Below are positions 38,938 through 48,996 of a DNA stretch of 64,000 nt, one piece after another. The stretch is taken from positions 1-64,000 of IMG/VR virus record IMGVR_UViG_3300037041_002705; one strand, written 5' to 3'. How positions within the stretch are numbered: position 1 is the first letter of the stretch; every line of letters begins with the position of its first letter. The stretch comes from a virus. The translations under genes were made by a program, and so were the position numbers. The notes beneath the pieces were generated by a model. The model was not told the origin of the DNA and ran no database searches. It saw nothing but the letters and a program-made list of their open reading frames with translations.

Positions 38938-39534
38938 ATGAGCAACATTTTAGACGAGCTAGAAAGCATAGCCAAGAACTTTGGTTCCATAAACCCAATA
39001 GAAAAGGGAAATCCAATACAACCTGCCCAACAGGTGTATGTCAACTTTGATGATCTGCAAGAGGATATTAGGATTCAGGCAGAGAAAACAGTGGACTCAA
39101 TAATAAACTTCTATGTCCAAGAGGACTTTAAGTCTGAATCCGTGATGGTTCAGAAGAGGCTAGTTGACATAGATAATCTAGCAGACATAATGTTTTGCAT
39201 AGTGAGCTCATCCTACACCCTCAAGAAGGTGTTGGCAGAAATAGACCAAGGAAACATAACTCCAAGGCTTATAGATACCCAAACCTCTTTGATATCAAAG
39301 AAGAAGGAATATAACCAGCAGCTGGCATTGATGCAAGTCTATCTCAATGATAGCTATAAGTCGCTTGCAAACCAATGGACGATGAGAACAGACCCATCTC
39401 CATCAGCAAGGTCTATAACCCAACAGGCACAGTCTCTCACAAGATCTGATATGGATGTTGAGATCTCAAGAGGATCAAGGGACATTCTCATGAAACTTAG
39501 AGATGAGATAGACGGGCAACAGACCGAAGAATAA
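38938..39534 (+). CDS. Terminase small subunit (T4 gp16-like), by position
   Basis: I use the ATG at 38938 (MSNILDELESIAKNFGSINP), 10 bases after the preceding stop and with AAGGA upstream. The product is 198 residues, largely helical with heptad-like spacing (ISKKKEYNQQLALMQVYLND) and a Ser/Arg-rich tail. It lies directly upstream of the large subunit. Size, helical character and position match T4 gp16, which forms the packaging ring. The sequence match itself is weak. Confidence 0.6.
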   Translation: MSNILDELESIAKNFGSINPIEKGNPIQPAQQVYVNFDDLQEDIRIQAEKTVDSIINFYVQEDFKSESVMVQKRLVDIDNLADIMFCIVSSSYTLKKVLAEIDQGNITPRLIDTQTSLISKKKEYNQQLALMQVYLNDSYKSLANQWTMRTDPSPSARSITQQAQSLTRSDMDVEISRGSRDILMKLRDEIDGQQTEE

Positions 39535-39543
39535 AAATAATTG

Positions 39544-41433
39544 ATGTCGAAACTCTTTACAAAGATAACGGTCCAAGATACTGCCGAAGAAAAGGATAAG
39601 CTTTCATCAGTATGGTCTACTGCAAAGATAGATGCATACTTTGAACAGTACAGCAAAGGTGAAAAGCTTGGGCCTGCGCCATTCATAGATGGAGACATTG
39701 GAAAGAAGTGTGCAAATCTTCCGTTTCAATACACCCCAGATGAGTTAGAAGAGTTTAAGAAGTGTGCAAAGGACGTTGTGTACTTTGCAGATAAGTACGC
39801 GAGCGCAATGACCGATGAGGGCATCCAGAAGATTCAACTTCGTGATTATCAAATAAGGACGCTCTCGGATTTTCAGAATAATCGTTACGTTGCTCTACTC
39901 GCCGCGCGCCAGGTTGGAAAAACAATTACCTCCGCGATCTACATAACATGGTACATCTGTTTTCATGTTGATAGAAACACGCTTATTCTTGCAAACAAAG
40001 GAGCAACCGCAAAGGAAATCATGGAGAAGATTAAAGATGTCTATGATAGGCTTCCTTATTTTCTTAAACCTGGTGTTGTCGTCAATAATGTTCAGACGAT
40101 GTACTTTGATAATGGTTGTAAGATATTTGCCGAGACAACAACAAAGAGTTCAGGTCGTGGCAAAACAGTTCACCTTCTATATGCTGATGAGTTTGCTTTC
40201 ATTCCAGATAATATCGCAGAAGCATTCTATACATCTATCTACCCAACTCTTTCATCATCAAAGGTATCACAGATTATAATCACAAGTACACCTAATGGCC
40301 CAAATCTTTATTACGATATTTATATGGGCGGAATAAATGGTACGAATGAATATAAATCATCTAGGATTGATTATTGGGAAGTTCCAGGCCGTGATGAAGA
40401 ATGGAAACAGAAAGAAATTGGAAACCTTGGCCTTGAGAAGTTTGAGACCGAGTACGGTCTAAAGTTCTTTACAGGATCAAAGATGCTTCTTTCTGAGGAA
40501 CAGATTGAACGCCTCAAGAACGGACAGAAGTACTATGAGTGGAGAGAGATACCAGAGATACACGACCTTGAGATAAACCACGATGGTCTCATATGGGATC
40601 CAGACTTTGATTTTAGCTTTGACGATAAGAGGTTTGTTGTATCAATTGACCTCGCAGATGGAAACGGCAGGGACTCAACTGTATTCAACATATTTGAACT
40701 AAAGCCAAGAGGCAAGAGTGATCTGGAAACCGTAAAGTCTCCAACACAGGAAAGTGACTTCTTCTATCTTGATCAGATAGCCGTATTTAAGGATAACAAG
40801 GTTTCGATAGAAAATGCTGCAAAGATATTTGCAGAGCTCCTCATAAACTACCTGGGTGTTGAAAATACAAAGGTTGTTGTTGAGATAAACTTCAAGGGCG
40901 ACTACTTTATATCAAGGGTCCTCAATGATCCAAAGTACATGGATGATGTCTTTGAGGACGTCTTTGTCCACACAAAGCACACAAAGGATTCAAAGAAGAA
41001 AAAGCCAGGAGTTAGGATAAAGAGGGACAACAAGAACCTCTTCTGTACGACGTTCAAGAGGCTTGAGCAGCTGAGAAAGATCAGGATCTATGAAAAGGCG
41101 ACGTGCGAGGAGCTTATAAACTTCCAAAGGACGGAATCATCCTACTCAGCAGACAGCACACACCATGATGACCTGGCCATGTCATGTGTTAACCTGTGCC
41201 CATACCTCATAGACTTTGACATAGATGGCCAGCCAGCAGGAGAGGACTTCCTTCTTCAGACCGAAGAGATGTTTGATAGCCTGGAAGAAAGCGTCAAAAA
41301 CACGATCCAATCTAGCATTTATAACACCCTTGACAGCCAGGATAATGATGTTGTTGACTTTATGGATGGCTTCAATCTGTTTGATTCTGAATTTAAGCCA
41401 GAACCGCCCCCAAACCTGAATTTTACTCTGTAA
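39544..41433 (+). CDS. terL: Terminase large subunit (T4 gp17-like)
   Basis: The headful packaging motor. The ATPase half has Walker A AARQVGKT (120-127), Walker B LYADEFAF and a coupling motif ITSTPNGPN. The RNase H-like nuclease half has SIDLADGNGRDST, VVEINFKGDYF and HHDDLAMS as its acidic triad. The length of 629 residues is close to T4 gp17 (610). I use the ATG at 39544 rather than a TTG one codon earlier. Codon style changes inside the ATPase half (about 39,840-40,440), where Lys AAA and Arg CGT are commoner than in the flanks. Confidence 0.95.
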   Translation: MSKLFTKITVQDTAEEKDKLSSVWSTAKIDAYFEQYSKGEKLGPAPFIDGDIGKKCANLPFQYTPDELEEFKKCAKDVVYFADKYASAMTDEGIQKIQLRDYQIRTLSDFQNNRYVALLAARQVGKTITSAIYITWYICFHVDRNTLILANKGATAKEIMEKIKDVYDRLPYFLKPGVVVNNVQTMYFDNGCKIFAETTTKSSGRGKTVHLLYADEFAFIPDNIAEAFYTSIYPTLSSSKVSQIIITSTPNGPNLYYDIYMGGINGTNEYKSSRIDYWEVPGRDEEWKQKEIGNLGLEKFETEYGLKFFTGSKMLLSEEQIERLKNGQKYYEWREIPEIHDLEINHDGLIWDPDFDFSFDDKRFVVSIDLADGNGRDSTVFNIFELKPRGKSDLETVKSPTQESDFFYLDQIAVFKDNKVSIENAAKIFAELLINYLGVENTKVVVEINFKGDYFISRVLNDPKYMDDVFEDVFVHTKHTKDSKKKKPGVRIKRDNKNLFCTTFKRLEQLRKIRIYEKATCEELINFQRTESSYSADSTHHDDLAMSCVNLCPYLIDFDIDGQPAGEDFLLQTEEMFDSLEESVKNTIQSSIYNTLDSQDNDVVDFMDGFNLFDSEFKPEPPPNLNFTL

Positions 41434-41448
41434 TTTTTCTGCTGCGTG

Positions 41449-41457
41449 ATATATACG
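41449..41457 (+). promoter_or_regulatory. GATATATAC promoter-like element before the sheath gene
   Basis: GATATATAC lies 28 bases upstream of the sheath ATG in the 52-base gap after the terminase gene. Confidence 0.5.
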
Positions 41458-41485
41458 AAAATAGAACTAGAAAAAAAATCACGCA

Positions 41486-44400
41486 ATGGCAACAGTAACC
41501 CTTGATCTAAACAGATTCAAAGCTAGTGGAGTCTACACAGTAGAGTTCGATGCTAGCGAGAGGATAGTCGTCAATACGAATACGCTTCGTCTTGTCGTCG
41601 GCTTTTCAAGGAAGGGTCCTTTTAACACTCCTGTATTCCTAAGGGATGCAAAGGATGCAAAAACGATATTCGGGGACGTAGATAAGTTCCTCGAAACAAG
41701 AGGATCGTTCTTCCACAGATCTCTAAACACAGCACTCAGGCTAGGTCCGGTTTATGCCATCAACCTCTTGCCGCTGAACAATAAGCCTATCTATGATGGC
41801 GGTGATGCTGTTGACTACATAGCATACTCCCTATCAGCAGGTGAAGCAAATGGCGTTAAGGCCAGGAGCCTCTACGAAAGCTTCTACGATACTGAAAGAT
41901 TTTATAAGCTTTCTGAGGACAACCTCATTGCTGTTGCCAACACGAATGCTCTTAATGAAGGAAAGCTTTTTGACTTTGTGAATGTTGGCCAAAAGCCTAT
42001 ATCGATCATCGTTAGAAAGGCAACTGGAATAACAGGTTACGACATCACAGCAAAGGAATACTACTCACAGATAAACGAGTCTGTTCCTGATTTTGTGTAT
42101 GAGTGGGACAACCTTTCTGAGTATTTCGTTCAGATTGATATAGTACAAGGCAACTGGAACAACTATGAAGTTCTTTCAACAGACCCAGTCTATTCAACGT
42201 TCTTCAACAAGCAGGGCCTCAAGAAGGATCAAGCAACAAACTTCCTTGCATCTCCTGATGTGATAACGATAGGAAGCTTTGTTGGTTGCATAATTCCTGA
42301 TTTCATTGACAATAACAACGTAAACCAATCGATTGATACCATTGTAAACAATGCAACAAACGTAACAGGTCTATACTGTGCAATAAACAGGGATGCGCTT
42401 GGTAACTATGCTGATTCTACGAGCAAGGTTGACATGGTCGGCCACAGCTTTGCAGATATCGATGCAACGTTTACAACTATGAACTTCCTTTCATACAAGG
42501 CAAACCTTGACACAACAAAGGATTATGCATTTGATGCAAGGCAAGTTCTTACAAACGCAATCGATGTTGCACAGATGGGTATATCACCGGATCTTACACC
42601 AGGAGCGGCAGATGATCAACAACCTAACTTTGCAACAACAACTGTTTACGAAGGAGACACATCAAACGCATGGTTCTCTGTAGAGAGCAGCAAGGTTGGA
42701 GGTGCTTATGGTTGGTTTGACAACGTCCTATCGATCAAGAAGCCACTTTCAACAGACACTGACTTTACTCTTACAAACTACAATGCAATAAAGTCAAATG
42801 TTACGGCATCAAAGAGCCTTGTTCTCCTGAACACAACAGACACAGACCTCGGAAGATGGGGTCTAATCAAGTCTGTTGGTGAAGTTGCTTCTGGCGGTGA
42901 AACGTATCTGAAGGTAGCATACACACATGCATCAAAGACGACAGAAGAGGACAATACACAGTATCCTATCCTTGCATGTCCTTCAACTGGTGTTGACATA
43001 GTCTTCTCATCTGCAACAGACCTGACATCAGAAGCAGGCCTTGCAGCAGGAAAGCAGATCTTGGTTGTAAATGCAGCAGATGCAACGAAGTACTTCTACG
43101 TCACAGTTGACTCTACATCTTACGACTCAGCAGCCGACGAAATGACTGTAACGATCGATGCAAGCACCAACTTTGCTGAACTAGTTGACAACTCGGTTGA
43201 AACAAGCTACAAGCTTGTGTTTGGCTCAACAGTGACACCTAGAATCTACACATCTGGTGGATCTGATAACATCGCATTTGTCTACGAACCAGACGCATTT
43301 GATATGGTCTGGAGAGGCGGCACAGTTGGAACAGAAGATGATGCATGGGTTGCATACTCATACGCAACAGTCTTTGAGGACTACAATGCAGCAACTGTTC
43401 TTGACGGTCAAGCATATGAGGCTGTAGAGACTGGTGATACATCGATCAACCCATCTGGCTACCTTAAGTACCAGAGAGGAAAGGATGCAAACGGAATTGA
43501 GATTCTATACATCTATCCTTATACAGATGCAGATCTTAATACAAGAGACGTAGACACAAACATCGAAGCTTCAGGTGATATAACAGTCACACTTTCATCA
43601 GAAACGCTCCTTACGGATGTTTCTGTTCAAAGCTGGGATACGTCAAGGACGACAATAACACTCACAGAAAGCAATGGTTCATCAGTAAATGTTGGCAATT
43701 ATCTTGTTAGCATCGTCTATGATGAGTCCGGAAACCCTTCTTACCATATGGCAAAGGTACAGACTAAGGTAAAGAAGGTGAACTCTGTGACTGGCATTAT
43801 CACATACCAGGTTACAACTAACCAGCCGGTCTACATAAAGGATGAGACGACGTCACCTGTGGTTGTGAAGTATGGCGGCATTGAGAGCCTGATAACAACA
43901 TACCAGTTGACAAACCTTTCTGGATTTGTCATGACAGACTATCATCTGCCATCTGCAACAGGAACGAAGGAAGCACAGCTTCAGAAGATCCTTGGTGTTT
44001 TGGAGGATTCAAACCTCTTTGAATCACTTGCAGATACGGACATCATTGACTACAGATACATTGTTGACACATTTGATGGTGGTCTTGCTCCTCAGATGGG
44101 CGCAAAGAACATTCTTTCTAGACTTGCAATGTCTAGAGGAAAGTGCCTTGCATTCTTGAACCCACCTTCAATAAAGGAGTTCTATGATTCAACGGACCCT
44201 AGGTTCACTGATCAGCCAGATCCAGCTGCAGGCGTTCCAAGGCCGGTTCTTAACACTGCATATATTGCAGAGGGTGGAAACCTATCCCTTGGTCCGACTT
44301 TCACATTCTCTCTTCCAAATGAAGGAAATGGCGCAAAGTACTGTGGAGTGTTCTTCCCATATCTTATTATAAGAGAGAATAATAAGAATGTATTGGTTCC

Positions 44401-44980
44401 CCCAGCAGCAGATGTTTCTAACAACTTTGTTCAGAAGTTTATCTCTGGATATCCTTATGCAATCGTTGCAGGAACAAGACGTGGCGTGATAAGCAATCCT
44501 AACCTTGTTGGGGTTGAGGCAGATCTCTTCCTCTCGGATAGGGAGAACCTGGAACCGGTTGGTTTCAACCCAATCATAACAAAGAGGGGCGTTGGAACGA
44601 TGATCTTTGCTAATCAGACAACATTCCAGAAGACGATCTCTGCATTCAACAACCTGCATGTTAGAGACCTTCTCATCACAGTTGAGCAGAACATTGAGGC
44701 GACCCTTACAAACTTCCTCTTTGAATTCAATGATGAAGCAACAAGACTTGAGATAAAGAACAAGGTTTCAAGCTTCCTTGAAGGAGTAAGAACTGCTGGA
44801 GGAATTTATGACTATAGGGTCATCATGGATGAAACAAACAACACGGCAGCGATCATCGATCAAAACATTGGAATCATAGATGTTCAGATAGAGCCAGCAA
44901 GAGGCCTCCAGAAGATCATCAACAGGATAACGGTGTTCAAGACTGGTGGCATTTCAAGCGGTGGTTTCACCATAGTCTAA
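41486..44980 (+). CDS. Tail sheath protein (T4 gp18-like), enlarged
   Basis: The contractile sheath subunit. The N-terminal part has VVGFSRKGPFNTPVFLRDAK and DVDKFLETRGSFFHRSLNTA. The C-terminal part has HVRDLLITVEQNIEATLTNF, then NKVSSFLEGVRTAGGIYDY and the terminal INRITVFKTGG, all typical of T4-type sheaths. At 1164 residues it is much longer than T4 gp18 (659). The extra length lies in the middle, roughly residues 370-850, and consists of beta-rich Thr/Ser/Asp domains. These probably decorate the outside of the tail. Confidence 0.93.
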   Translation: MATVTLDLNRFKASGVYTVEFDASERIVVNTNTLRLVVGFSRKGPFNTPVFLRDAKDAKTIFGDVDKFLETRGSFFHRSLNTALRLGPVYAINLLPLNNKPIYDGGDAVDYIAYSLSAGEANGVKARSLYESFYDTERFYKLSEDNLIAVANTNALNEGKLFDFVNVGQKPISIIVRKATGITGYDITAKEYYSQINESVPDFVYEWDNLSEYFVQIDIVQGNWNNYEVLSTDPVYSTFFNKQGLKKDQATNFLASPDVITIGSFVGCIIPDFIDNNNVNQSIDTIVNNATNVTGLYCAINRDALGNYADSTSKVDMVGHSFADIDATFTTMNFLSYKANLDTTKDYAFDARQVLTNAIDVAQMGISPDLTPGAADDQQPNFATTTVYEGDTSNAWFSVESSKVGGAYGWFDNVLSIKKPLSTDTDFTLTNYNAIKSNVTASKSLVLLNTTDTDLGRWGLIKSVGEVASGGETYLKVAYTHASKTTEEDNTQYPILACPSTGVDIVFSSATDLTSEAGLAAGKQILVVNAADATKYFYVTVDSTSYDSAADEMTVTIDASTNFAELVDNSVETSYKLVFGSTVTPRIYTSGGSDNIAFVYEPDAFDMVWRGGTVGTEDDAWVAYSYATVFEDYNAATVLDGQAYEAVETGDTSINPSGYLKYQRGKDANGIEILYIYPYTDADLNTRDVDTNIEASGDITVTLSSETLLTDVSVQSWDTSRTTITLTESNGSSVNVGNYLVSIVYDESGNPSYHMAKVQTKVKKVNSVTGIITYQVTTNQPVYIKDETTSPVVVKYGGIESLITTYQLTNLSGFVMTDYHLPSATGTKEAQLQKILGVLEDSNLFESLADTDIIDYRYIVDTFDGGLAPQMGAKNILSRLAMSRGKCLAFLNPPSIKEFYDSTDPRFTDQPDPAAGVPRPVLNTAYIAEGGNLSLGPTFTFSLPNEGNGAKYCGVFFPYLIIRENNKNVLVPPAADVSNNFVQKFISGYPYAIVAGTRRGVISNPNLVGVEADLFLSDRENLEPVGFNPIITKRGVGTMIFANQTTFQKTISAFNNLHVRDLLITVEQNIEATLTNFLFEFNDEATRLEIKNKVSSFLEGVRTAGGIYDYRVIMDETNNTAAIIDQNIGIIDVQIEPARGLQKIINRITVFKTGGISSGGFTIV

Positions 44981-45011
44981 TCTAAGAAGATAAAAAAATA
45001 AGTATAAACAT

Positions 45012-45617
45012 ATGGCATCAGGTCTTCCGCATTTTAGATTGTCACAGGCTTCAATGCAGTCATTCGAACCGATCTACAAGAACTTGTTTGAGGTTCGAAT
45101 CACTCCTCCTGCGGCAGTAAGAACGGGAACCCCTTGGGAGAATTCCCAATTGATTCTCGACAACGTCATCAACGTTAGTGGTCTTGGTGGAATTGAAAAG
45201 ATCCCACCGGTAGTAACACAAAAGTATAAGGGTGCCACACGCTCTTATGCAGGTGCTCTTCCAGATCAAACGTTTGCAGATATAACAATTGACTTTGAAC
45301 TTAACTTGGACAGCGCAAACAGTGCTTATGTCTATAAGGCTCTAAAGTCATGGACCGACTTGGTCTATAACCCTCTAACTGGTGAACTTGGACTAAAGTC
45401 AGAGTACGCAGGAACATCTGATGATCCTACGCTCATGACGGTTCTTGTATACAACAAGAAGGGCGTTATCATCAAGCAGATCACGTTTAGGCAGATATTC
45501 CCTACAACACCTTTGACGACTCCATTTGATACTCTTAGCTACGATACTGGAACTGAGATATCTAAGATCACAGGATTTACATTTAGGGCAGACTACTGGG
45601 ACAACATCACACGATAA
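45012..45617 (+). CDS. Tail tube protein (T4 gp19-like)
   Basis: The 201-residue protein forms the inner tube through which DNA passes. It shows NLFEVRITPP, GLGGIEKIPPVVTQKYKGAT in the loop after the first strands, TFADITIDFELNL and a C-terminal ITGFTFRADYWDNI, as expected for gp19-type tubes. It follows the sheath gene by 31 bases and is closed by a terminator. Confidence 0.92.
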   Translation: MASGLPHFRLSQASMQSFEPIYKNLFEVRITPPAAVRTGTPWENSQLILDNVINVSGLGGIEKIPPVVTQKYKGATRSYAGALPDQTFADITIDFELNLDSANSAYVYKALKSWTDLVYNPLTGELGLKSEYAGTSDDPTLMTVLVYNKKGVIIKQITFRQIFPTTPLTTPFDTLSYDTGTEISKITGFTFRADYWDNITR

Positions 45618-45636
45618 CAATCCCAATACATCGAAT

Positions 45637-45667
45637 CAAAAAGAGGGCCTATTGGCCCTCTTTTTCT
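45637..45667 (+). terminator. Terminator after the tube gene
   Basis: AAAAAGAGGGCC pairs with GGCCCTCTTTTT around TATT. It ends the abundant sheath-tube message. Confidence 0.88.
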
Positions 45668-45674
45668 ATGAATG

Positions 45675-45683
45675 GATATATAA
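45675..45683 (+). promoter_or_regulatory. GATATATAA promoter-like element
   Basis: GATATATAA lies 28 bases before the ATG at 45712 and directly behind the tube terminator. Confidence 0.5.
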
Positions 45684-45711
45684 AACATCCAATTACCATT
45701 AAGGAACAATC

Positions 45712-46641
45712 ATGAACAGTATATTCGATGAAGAAAATGAAGAATATCTAAAGAAGTTCATAGAGTCTGATGAAAAGCTAGAGACCAACCCAAAGGAAGC
45801 ATTAGAGAAGGTTTTATCTAAAAGGCAGGACATAAGAGAGCTGCCAGGTAACAAGTCAGTATCTCCTACCATTCTTCCATCAAAGGGAATATTCTATCCA
45901 AAGGACCTTGTGATTGCAATATCACCATTGAAGGTGAAACACATAAGGCACTTTTCAACGATAGATGAAACCGATGAAATAGACATAAGCTCAAAGCTTA
46001 ACTTTGTCATCAATTCATCTGTGTCAGTTCAGACTTCCCTTCAGGGATTCACACCATCTTCATTGTTGGAGATAGATCGTCTTTATCTACTGTTCCTGGT
46101 AAGAAACATAACGTTCACAGAGTTTCCATCGATCATAAAGCTTGAATCAACATGTGATAGCTGTGGACACGGTGACATGGTCGATGTCAAGGCAGAACGT
46201 CTTGGTGCAATACGAGAAGGTGCGCTGGATGACTATTTGGCAGAATACTCAGAAGGTACAAGATCGATAGAGGTGAACATGCAGAACGAAACCATAAACC
46301 TCTACCTTCCTAGCATGCATAATCTTGAACTATCAAGAAAGGACATACTGCAACACGGCCTAGCACCTGAGCAGCAAGATAAGTTCATGCTGTGCTTCCT
46401 TGTTCCTCCTGGAAGAAACCTCACACAAAAGGATTTTTCATTGTTTGAACAAGAAATAGAGGAATGGAGCCCTGATAAATACTCTGTAATCAGATCTTTC
46501 ATCAATAAGGTAAATTCTGCATACTCTATTGATGTGTACTATAAGTGTTCTGACTGTGGCGCCGGGGTCGCTACGCCGCTTCGATTTCACAGAGGAATTA
46601 AAGAACTGTTTGTTCCAGAGTTTTCAAATAGACCTCAATGA
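45712..46641 (+). CDS. Baseplate hub-type protein with zinc-finger cysteines (gp26-like)
   Basis: The 309-residue protein opens with an acidic helix, then has ILPSKGIFYPKDLVIAISPL and KVKHIRHFSTIDETDEID. This layout recalls the T4 gp26 baseplate family (SKG-Y, then a parallel strand and a short helix). Two Cys pairs (CDSCGH at about 144-149 and CSDCGA near residue 279) could bind one zinc ion. The position after tube and terminator also suits an early baseplate or assembly protein. The family call is by eye. Confidence 0.5.
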   Translation: MNSIFDEENEEYLKKFIESDEKLETNPKEALEKVLSKRQDIRELPGNKSVSPTILPSKGIFYPKDLVIAISPLKVKHIRHFSTIDETDEIDISSKLNFVINSSVSVQTSLQGFTPSSLLEIDRLYLLFLVRNITFTEFPSIIKLESTCDSCGHGDMVDVKAERLGAIREGALDDYLAEYSEGTRSIEVNMQNETINLYLPSMHNLELSRKDILQHGLAPEQQDKFMLCFLVPPGRNLTQKDFSLFEQEIEEWSPDKYSVIRSFINKVNSAYSIDVYYKCSDCGAGVATPLRFHRGIKELFVPEFSNRPQ

Positions 46642-46657
46642 TTTCTTTAAGACAAAA

Positions 46658-46801
46658 ATGATACTTTACTACAAGCTAAATAGGACCGATACTGAGATAG
46701 AATCATATCCATATTACGAATACCAGATGTTGATTGAGAACTACGTAGATCTTTTGGACAAGATAGAAGAGATGAAGGAAGGAAAGCAAAAACTGATATA
46801 A
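46658..46801 (+). CDS. Very small protein downstream of the baseplate gene, 47 aa
   Basis: The ATG at 46658 lies 16 bases after the preceding stop. The product (MILYYKLNRTDTEIESYPYY at the start, then a helix around IENYVDLLDKIEEMKEGKQK) is short, acidic and helical. Its position matches that of small baseplate-assembly proteins after gp26-like genes in T4 relatives. A longer frame starting at 46529 would run inside the upstream gene and is not supported. Confidence 0.55.
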   Translation: MILYYKLNRTDTEIESYPYYEYQMLIENYVDLLDKIEEMKEGKQKLI

Positions 46802-46804
46802 TAA

Positions 46805-48463
46805 ATGGCGGCACTACAACAATTCCAGCTCTACATTAAGGGCAATGGTCTTTATTCCATAACAGACTCAGGCCTTTACTACAATGAGCTCATTGAGAGC
46901 TTCTTTTCCCCATCAGGAAGAGCAGAGGCATCGTCATTCAAAGAAAGAGCATACAATGACCTGGAGCTGTCGTACGATGTAACAATAGATACACTGGAGT
47001 ACCCAACTCTTAACGATTATGCAAAGAAGATCGAGGAAGGCCTAAATGCTTCAGTAAAAGATAAGAAGATAACGTACGAAATCTTCAAAACAGGGGGCAC
47101 AAATCCAAGGGACGTCATATACTTTACGTTGGATTACAAGTATAAGATGGAGGACCTGGAACGTGACATAAAAAAGGCACAGACAAAGTATGCAAAAGAG
47201 CAGAGCCTGATATCTGAATACAACAAAGCCATTGATAAGGGAGATGTAAAAAAGGCAGCTGAACTAAAGGCAAAGCTAGAAGAAGCCCAGAAGCTTGAAG
47301 TAACACCAGTAACTTCCGCAGCAGAGACTGAGCTTGAGAAGAAAGCAATAGGAACAGAAGAGACTGCTGAAGTGACAGCACCGCCTGCTACTCCACCTGC
47401 CCAGGTGCAACAGGCCCCTGCAGTTCAACCTGTCATTGTAACCCCTACAGAAAAGAACACGGTAGTCAGCACAAAAGAAAAGTCAAAAGAGAAGTCTTTG
47501 ATTGAATCAGTATCAAGCAGCGTGTTTGATAAAAAGATTCTTGAGTATGAAAAATCCTCATCAGAGAGGATGTTGGCATCAAAGGGATCTTCTCCAGAAA
47601 AACAACCTACGGTCTCAATACTCCCAGAAAAGGGTGGTATACTCTCAGAAAGCACAATCCTAAAAGAGGTCCAGTCAATTGAAAGGCTCCTGACAGAAGG
47701 AGTGCCTGGAATAGCAACTGCAGCAGTAAAGTCAATAGTTCCAACCGAAGTATCAAAGATCATGACAACTGTGCTCTCTGGTGAAACCTCCAAGGATGCA
47801 ACATCATTCATTGGAAAGGAAGTCACAGACACAATAAAGAATCAGGTAACGCAGGCAGGATCTATAATATCATCGATATCTGATACTGTGAAGCTGATGC
47901 AAAACTCTATAAGTTCAGTTTCATCAACACTACAGGATGCTACTCTAAAGATAGATTCAGCATTCAATAGTGTTGCAAAGGAGTCATCATCGATAGTTGG
48001 CCTTGCAACATCCACAATCGATGGCATAACAAACAAACTAAGTGATGTTGCGGTAAGATCCGAAAAGAGTTCATCAGACAGCACCATCCTTGCTGACATA
48101 CAAAAGAAGATCGTTGGGCTTGAGACAGTGTCACCTTTGAAGACGGAGTTAGGGGCAATGACGACAAACATCGGAAATGCACTAAAAAGTATTGTAACCA
48201 ATATCACAGAAGGTGGTAAAACAAGTACCACACAGGTGTCTTCGCCATCAAGTGTTTCTCTGACAAACCCAACAAACACGTCAACCGTGAACCAGGGAGA
48301 AACATCAACGGCAAACCTTGGAAGCCAAACTAACCAGAGTTTCATTGGCGGACAGAACGCATTTCCTTCTGTTGTGAGCCTCTCGCAGTCAACAATTGAT
48401 AACCTTGCGTCAGCGATCATAAAGAACATGTCAATAACTCCTTTCCTAAACTCTGGAAGGTAG
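46805..48463 (+). CDS. Tail or baseplate structural protein, Ser/Thr-rich
   Basis: The first 125 residues form a compact domain (FQLYIKGNGLYSITDSGLYY, RDVIYFTLDYKYKMEDLERD). A coiled-coil segment follows, then a Pro/Ala/Thr linker. A long Ser/Thr-rich helical repeat region (residues 280-470, for example SISSVSSTLQDATLKIDSAF) recalls tape-measure or needle-type proteins. The 552-residue length is short for a tape measure in a T4-sized tail. No family is recognised. Confidence 0.5.
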   Translation: MAALQQFQLYIKGNGLYSITDSGLYYNELIESFFSPSGRAEASSFKERAYNDLELSYDVTIDTLEYPTLNDYAKKIEEGLNASVKDKKITYEIFKTGGTNPRDVIYFTLDYKYKMEDLERDIKKAQTKYAKEQSLISEYNKAIDKGDVKKAAELKAKLEEAQKLEVTPVTSAAETELEKKAIGTEETAEVTAPPATPPAQVQQAPAVQPVIVTPTEKNTVVSTKEKSKEKSLIESVSSSVFDKKILEYEKSSSERMLASKGSSPEKQPTVSILPEKGGILSESTILKEVQSIERLLTEGVPGIATAAVKSIVPTEVSKIMTTVLSGETSKDATSFIGKEVTDTIKNQVTQAGSIISSISDTVKLMQNSISSVSSTLQDATLKIDSAFNSVAKESSSIVGLATSTIDGITNKLSDVAVRSEKSSSDSTILADIQKKIVGLETVSPLKTELGAMTTNIGNALKSIVTNITEGGKTSTTQVSSPSSVSLTNPTNTSTVNQGETSTANLGSQTNQSFIGGQNAFPSVVSLSQSTIDNLASAIIKNMSITPFLNSGR

Positions 48464-48507
48464 AATAAATGTTTTTTATGCTGCTAATGTTTTTGTATGT
48501 TTGATGA

Positions 48508-48996
48508 ATGCAAAACGATAGAAAGATAAAGAAGATAGAAGTCTTCACTGATTTTGTCTCTGAGATCTCACAGCTTTCAGTTTCACAGACCCTAAAGGTA
48601 GGTGCAATGGCTGTTAAGATAGACTTCTCAAAGATAGGAAGCTTTGGTTACAATGGTTCCTATACTGGTGCAAGTATAAATCCTGGAACAGGAGGCGAAG
48701 AAGAATCGCTTACATCTGGTCATTCTGGGTTTGTGCACGCGGAGATGAACCTTGTTGCAAAGTTCCATGAAATGGACCCCGAGAACTACATAGTTCTCTT
48801 GACACATTCACCGTGTGACATTTGTATGAAACTTATTATCAATTCTGGATTCAGATACGTATTTTGGAAGAAAGAATACAGAATGACCGATCACCTATCC
48901 ATTCTTGGAGATGTTGGTGTGGTGTATGGCGACTTTGAAGAACTAAAAAACAACTATGAAACAATCTTAGGGGACTATCTTGAAAAGAAAAAGTAA
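48508..48996 (+). CDS. dCMP/cytidine deaminase-type zinc enzyme
   Basis: A zinc-dependent deaminase with ligands His77 in HAEMN and Cys103/Cys106 in SPCDIC, the exact pattern of the dCMP deaminase family. The catalytic Glu is residue 79. It probably converts dCMP to dUMP for ThyX. The 162-residue length is typical. An unusual feature is that it sits in the structural region, next to the sigma factor, with which its 3' end overlaps by 17 bases. Confidence 0.85.
   Translation: MQNDRKIKKIEVFTDFVSEISQLSVSQTLKVGAMAVKIDFSKIGSFGYNGSYTGASINPGTGGEEESLTSGHSGFVHAEMNLVAKFHEMDPENYIVLLTHSPCDICMKLIINSGFRYVFWKKEYRMTDHLSILGDVGVVYGDFEELKNNYETILGDYLEKKK

Noticed and set aside
45060-45110. GGTTCGAATC tRNA-like T-loop
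   Set aside because: It lies within the tail tube gene, with no acceptor or anticodon arms around it.
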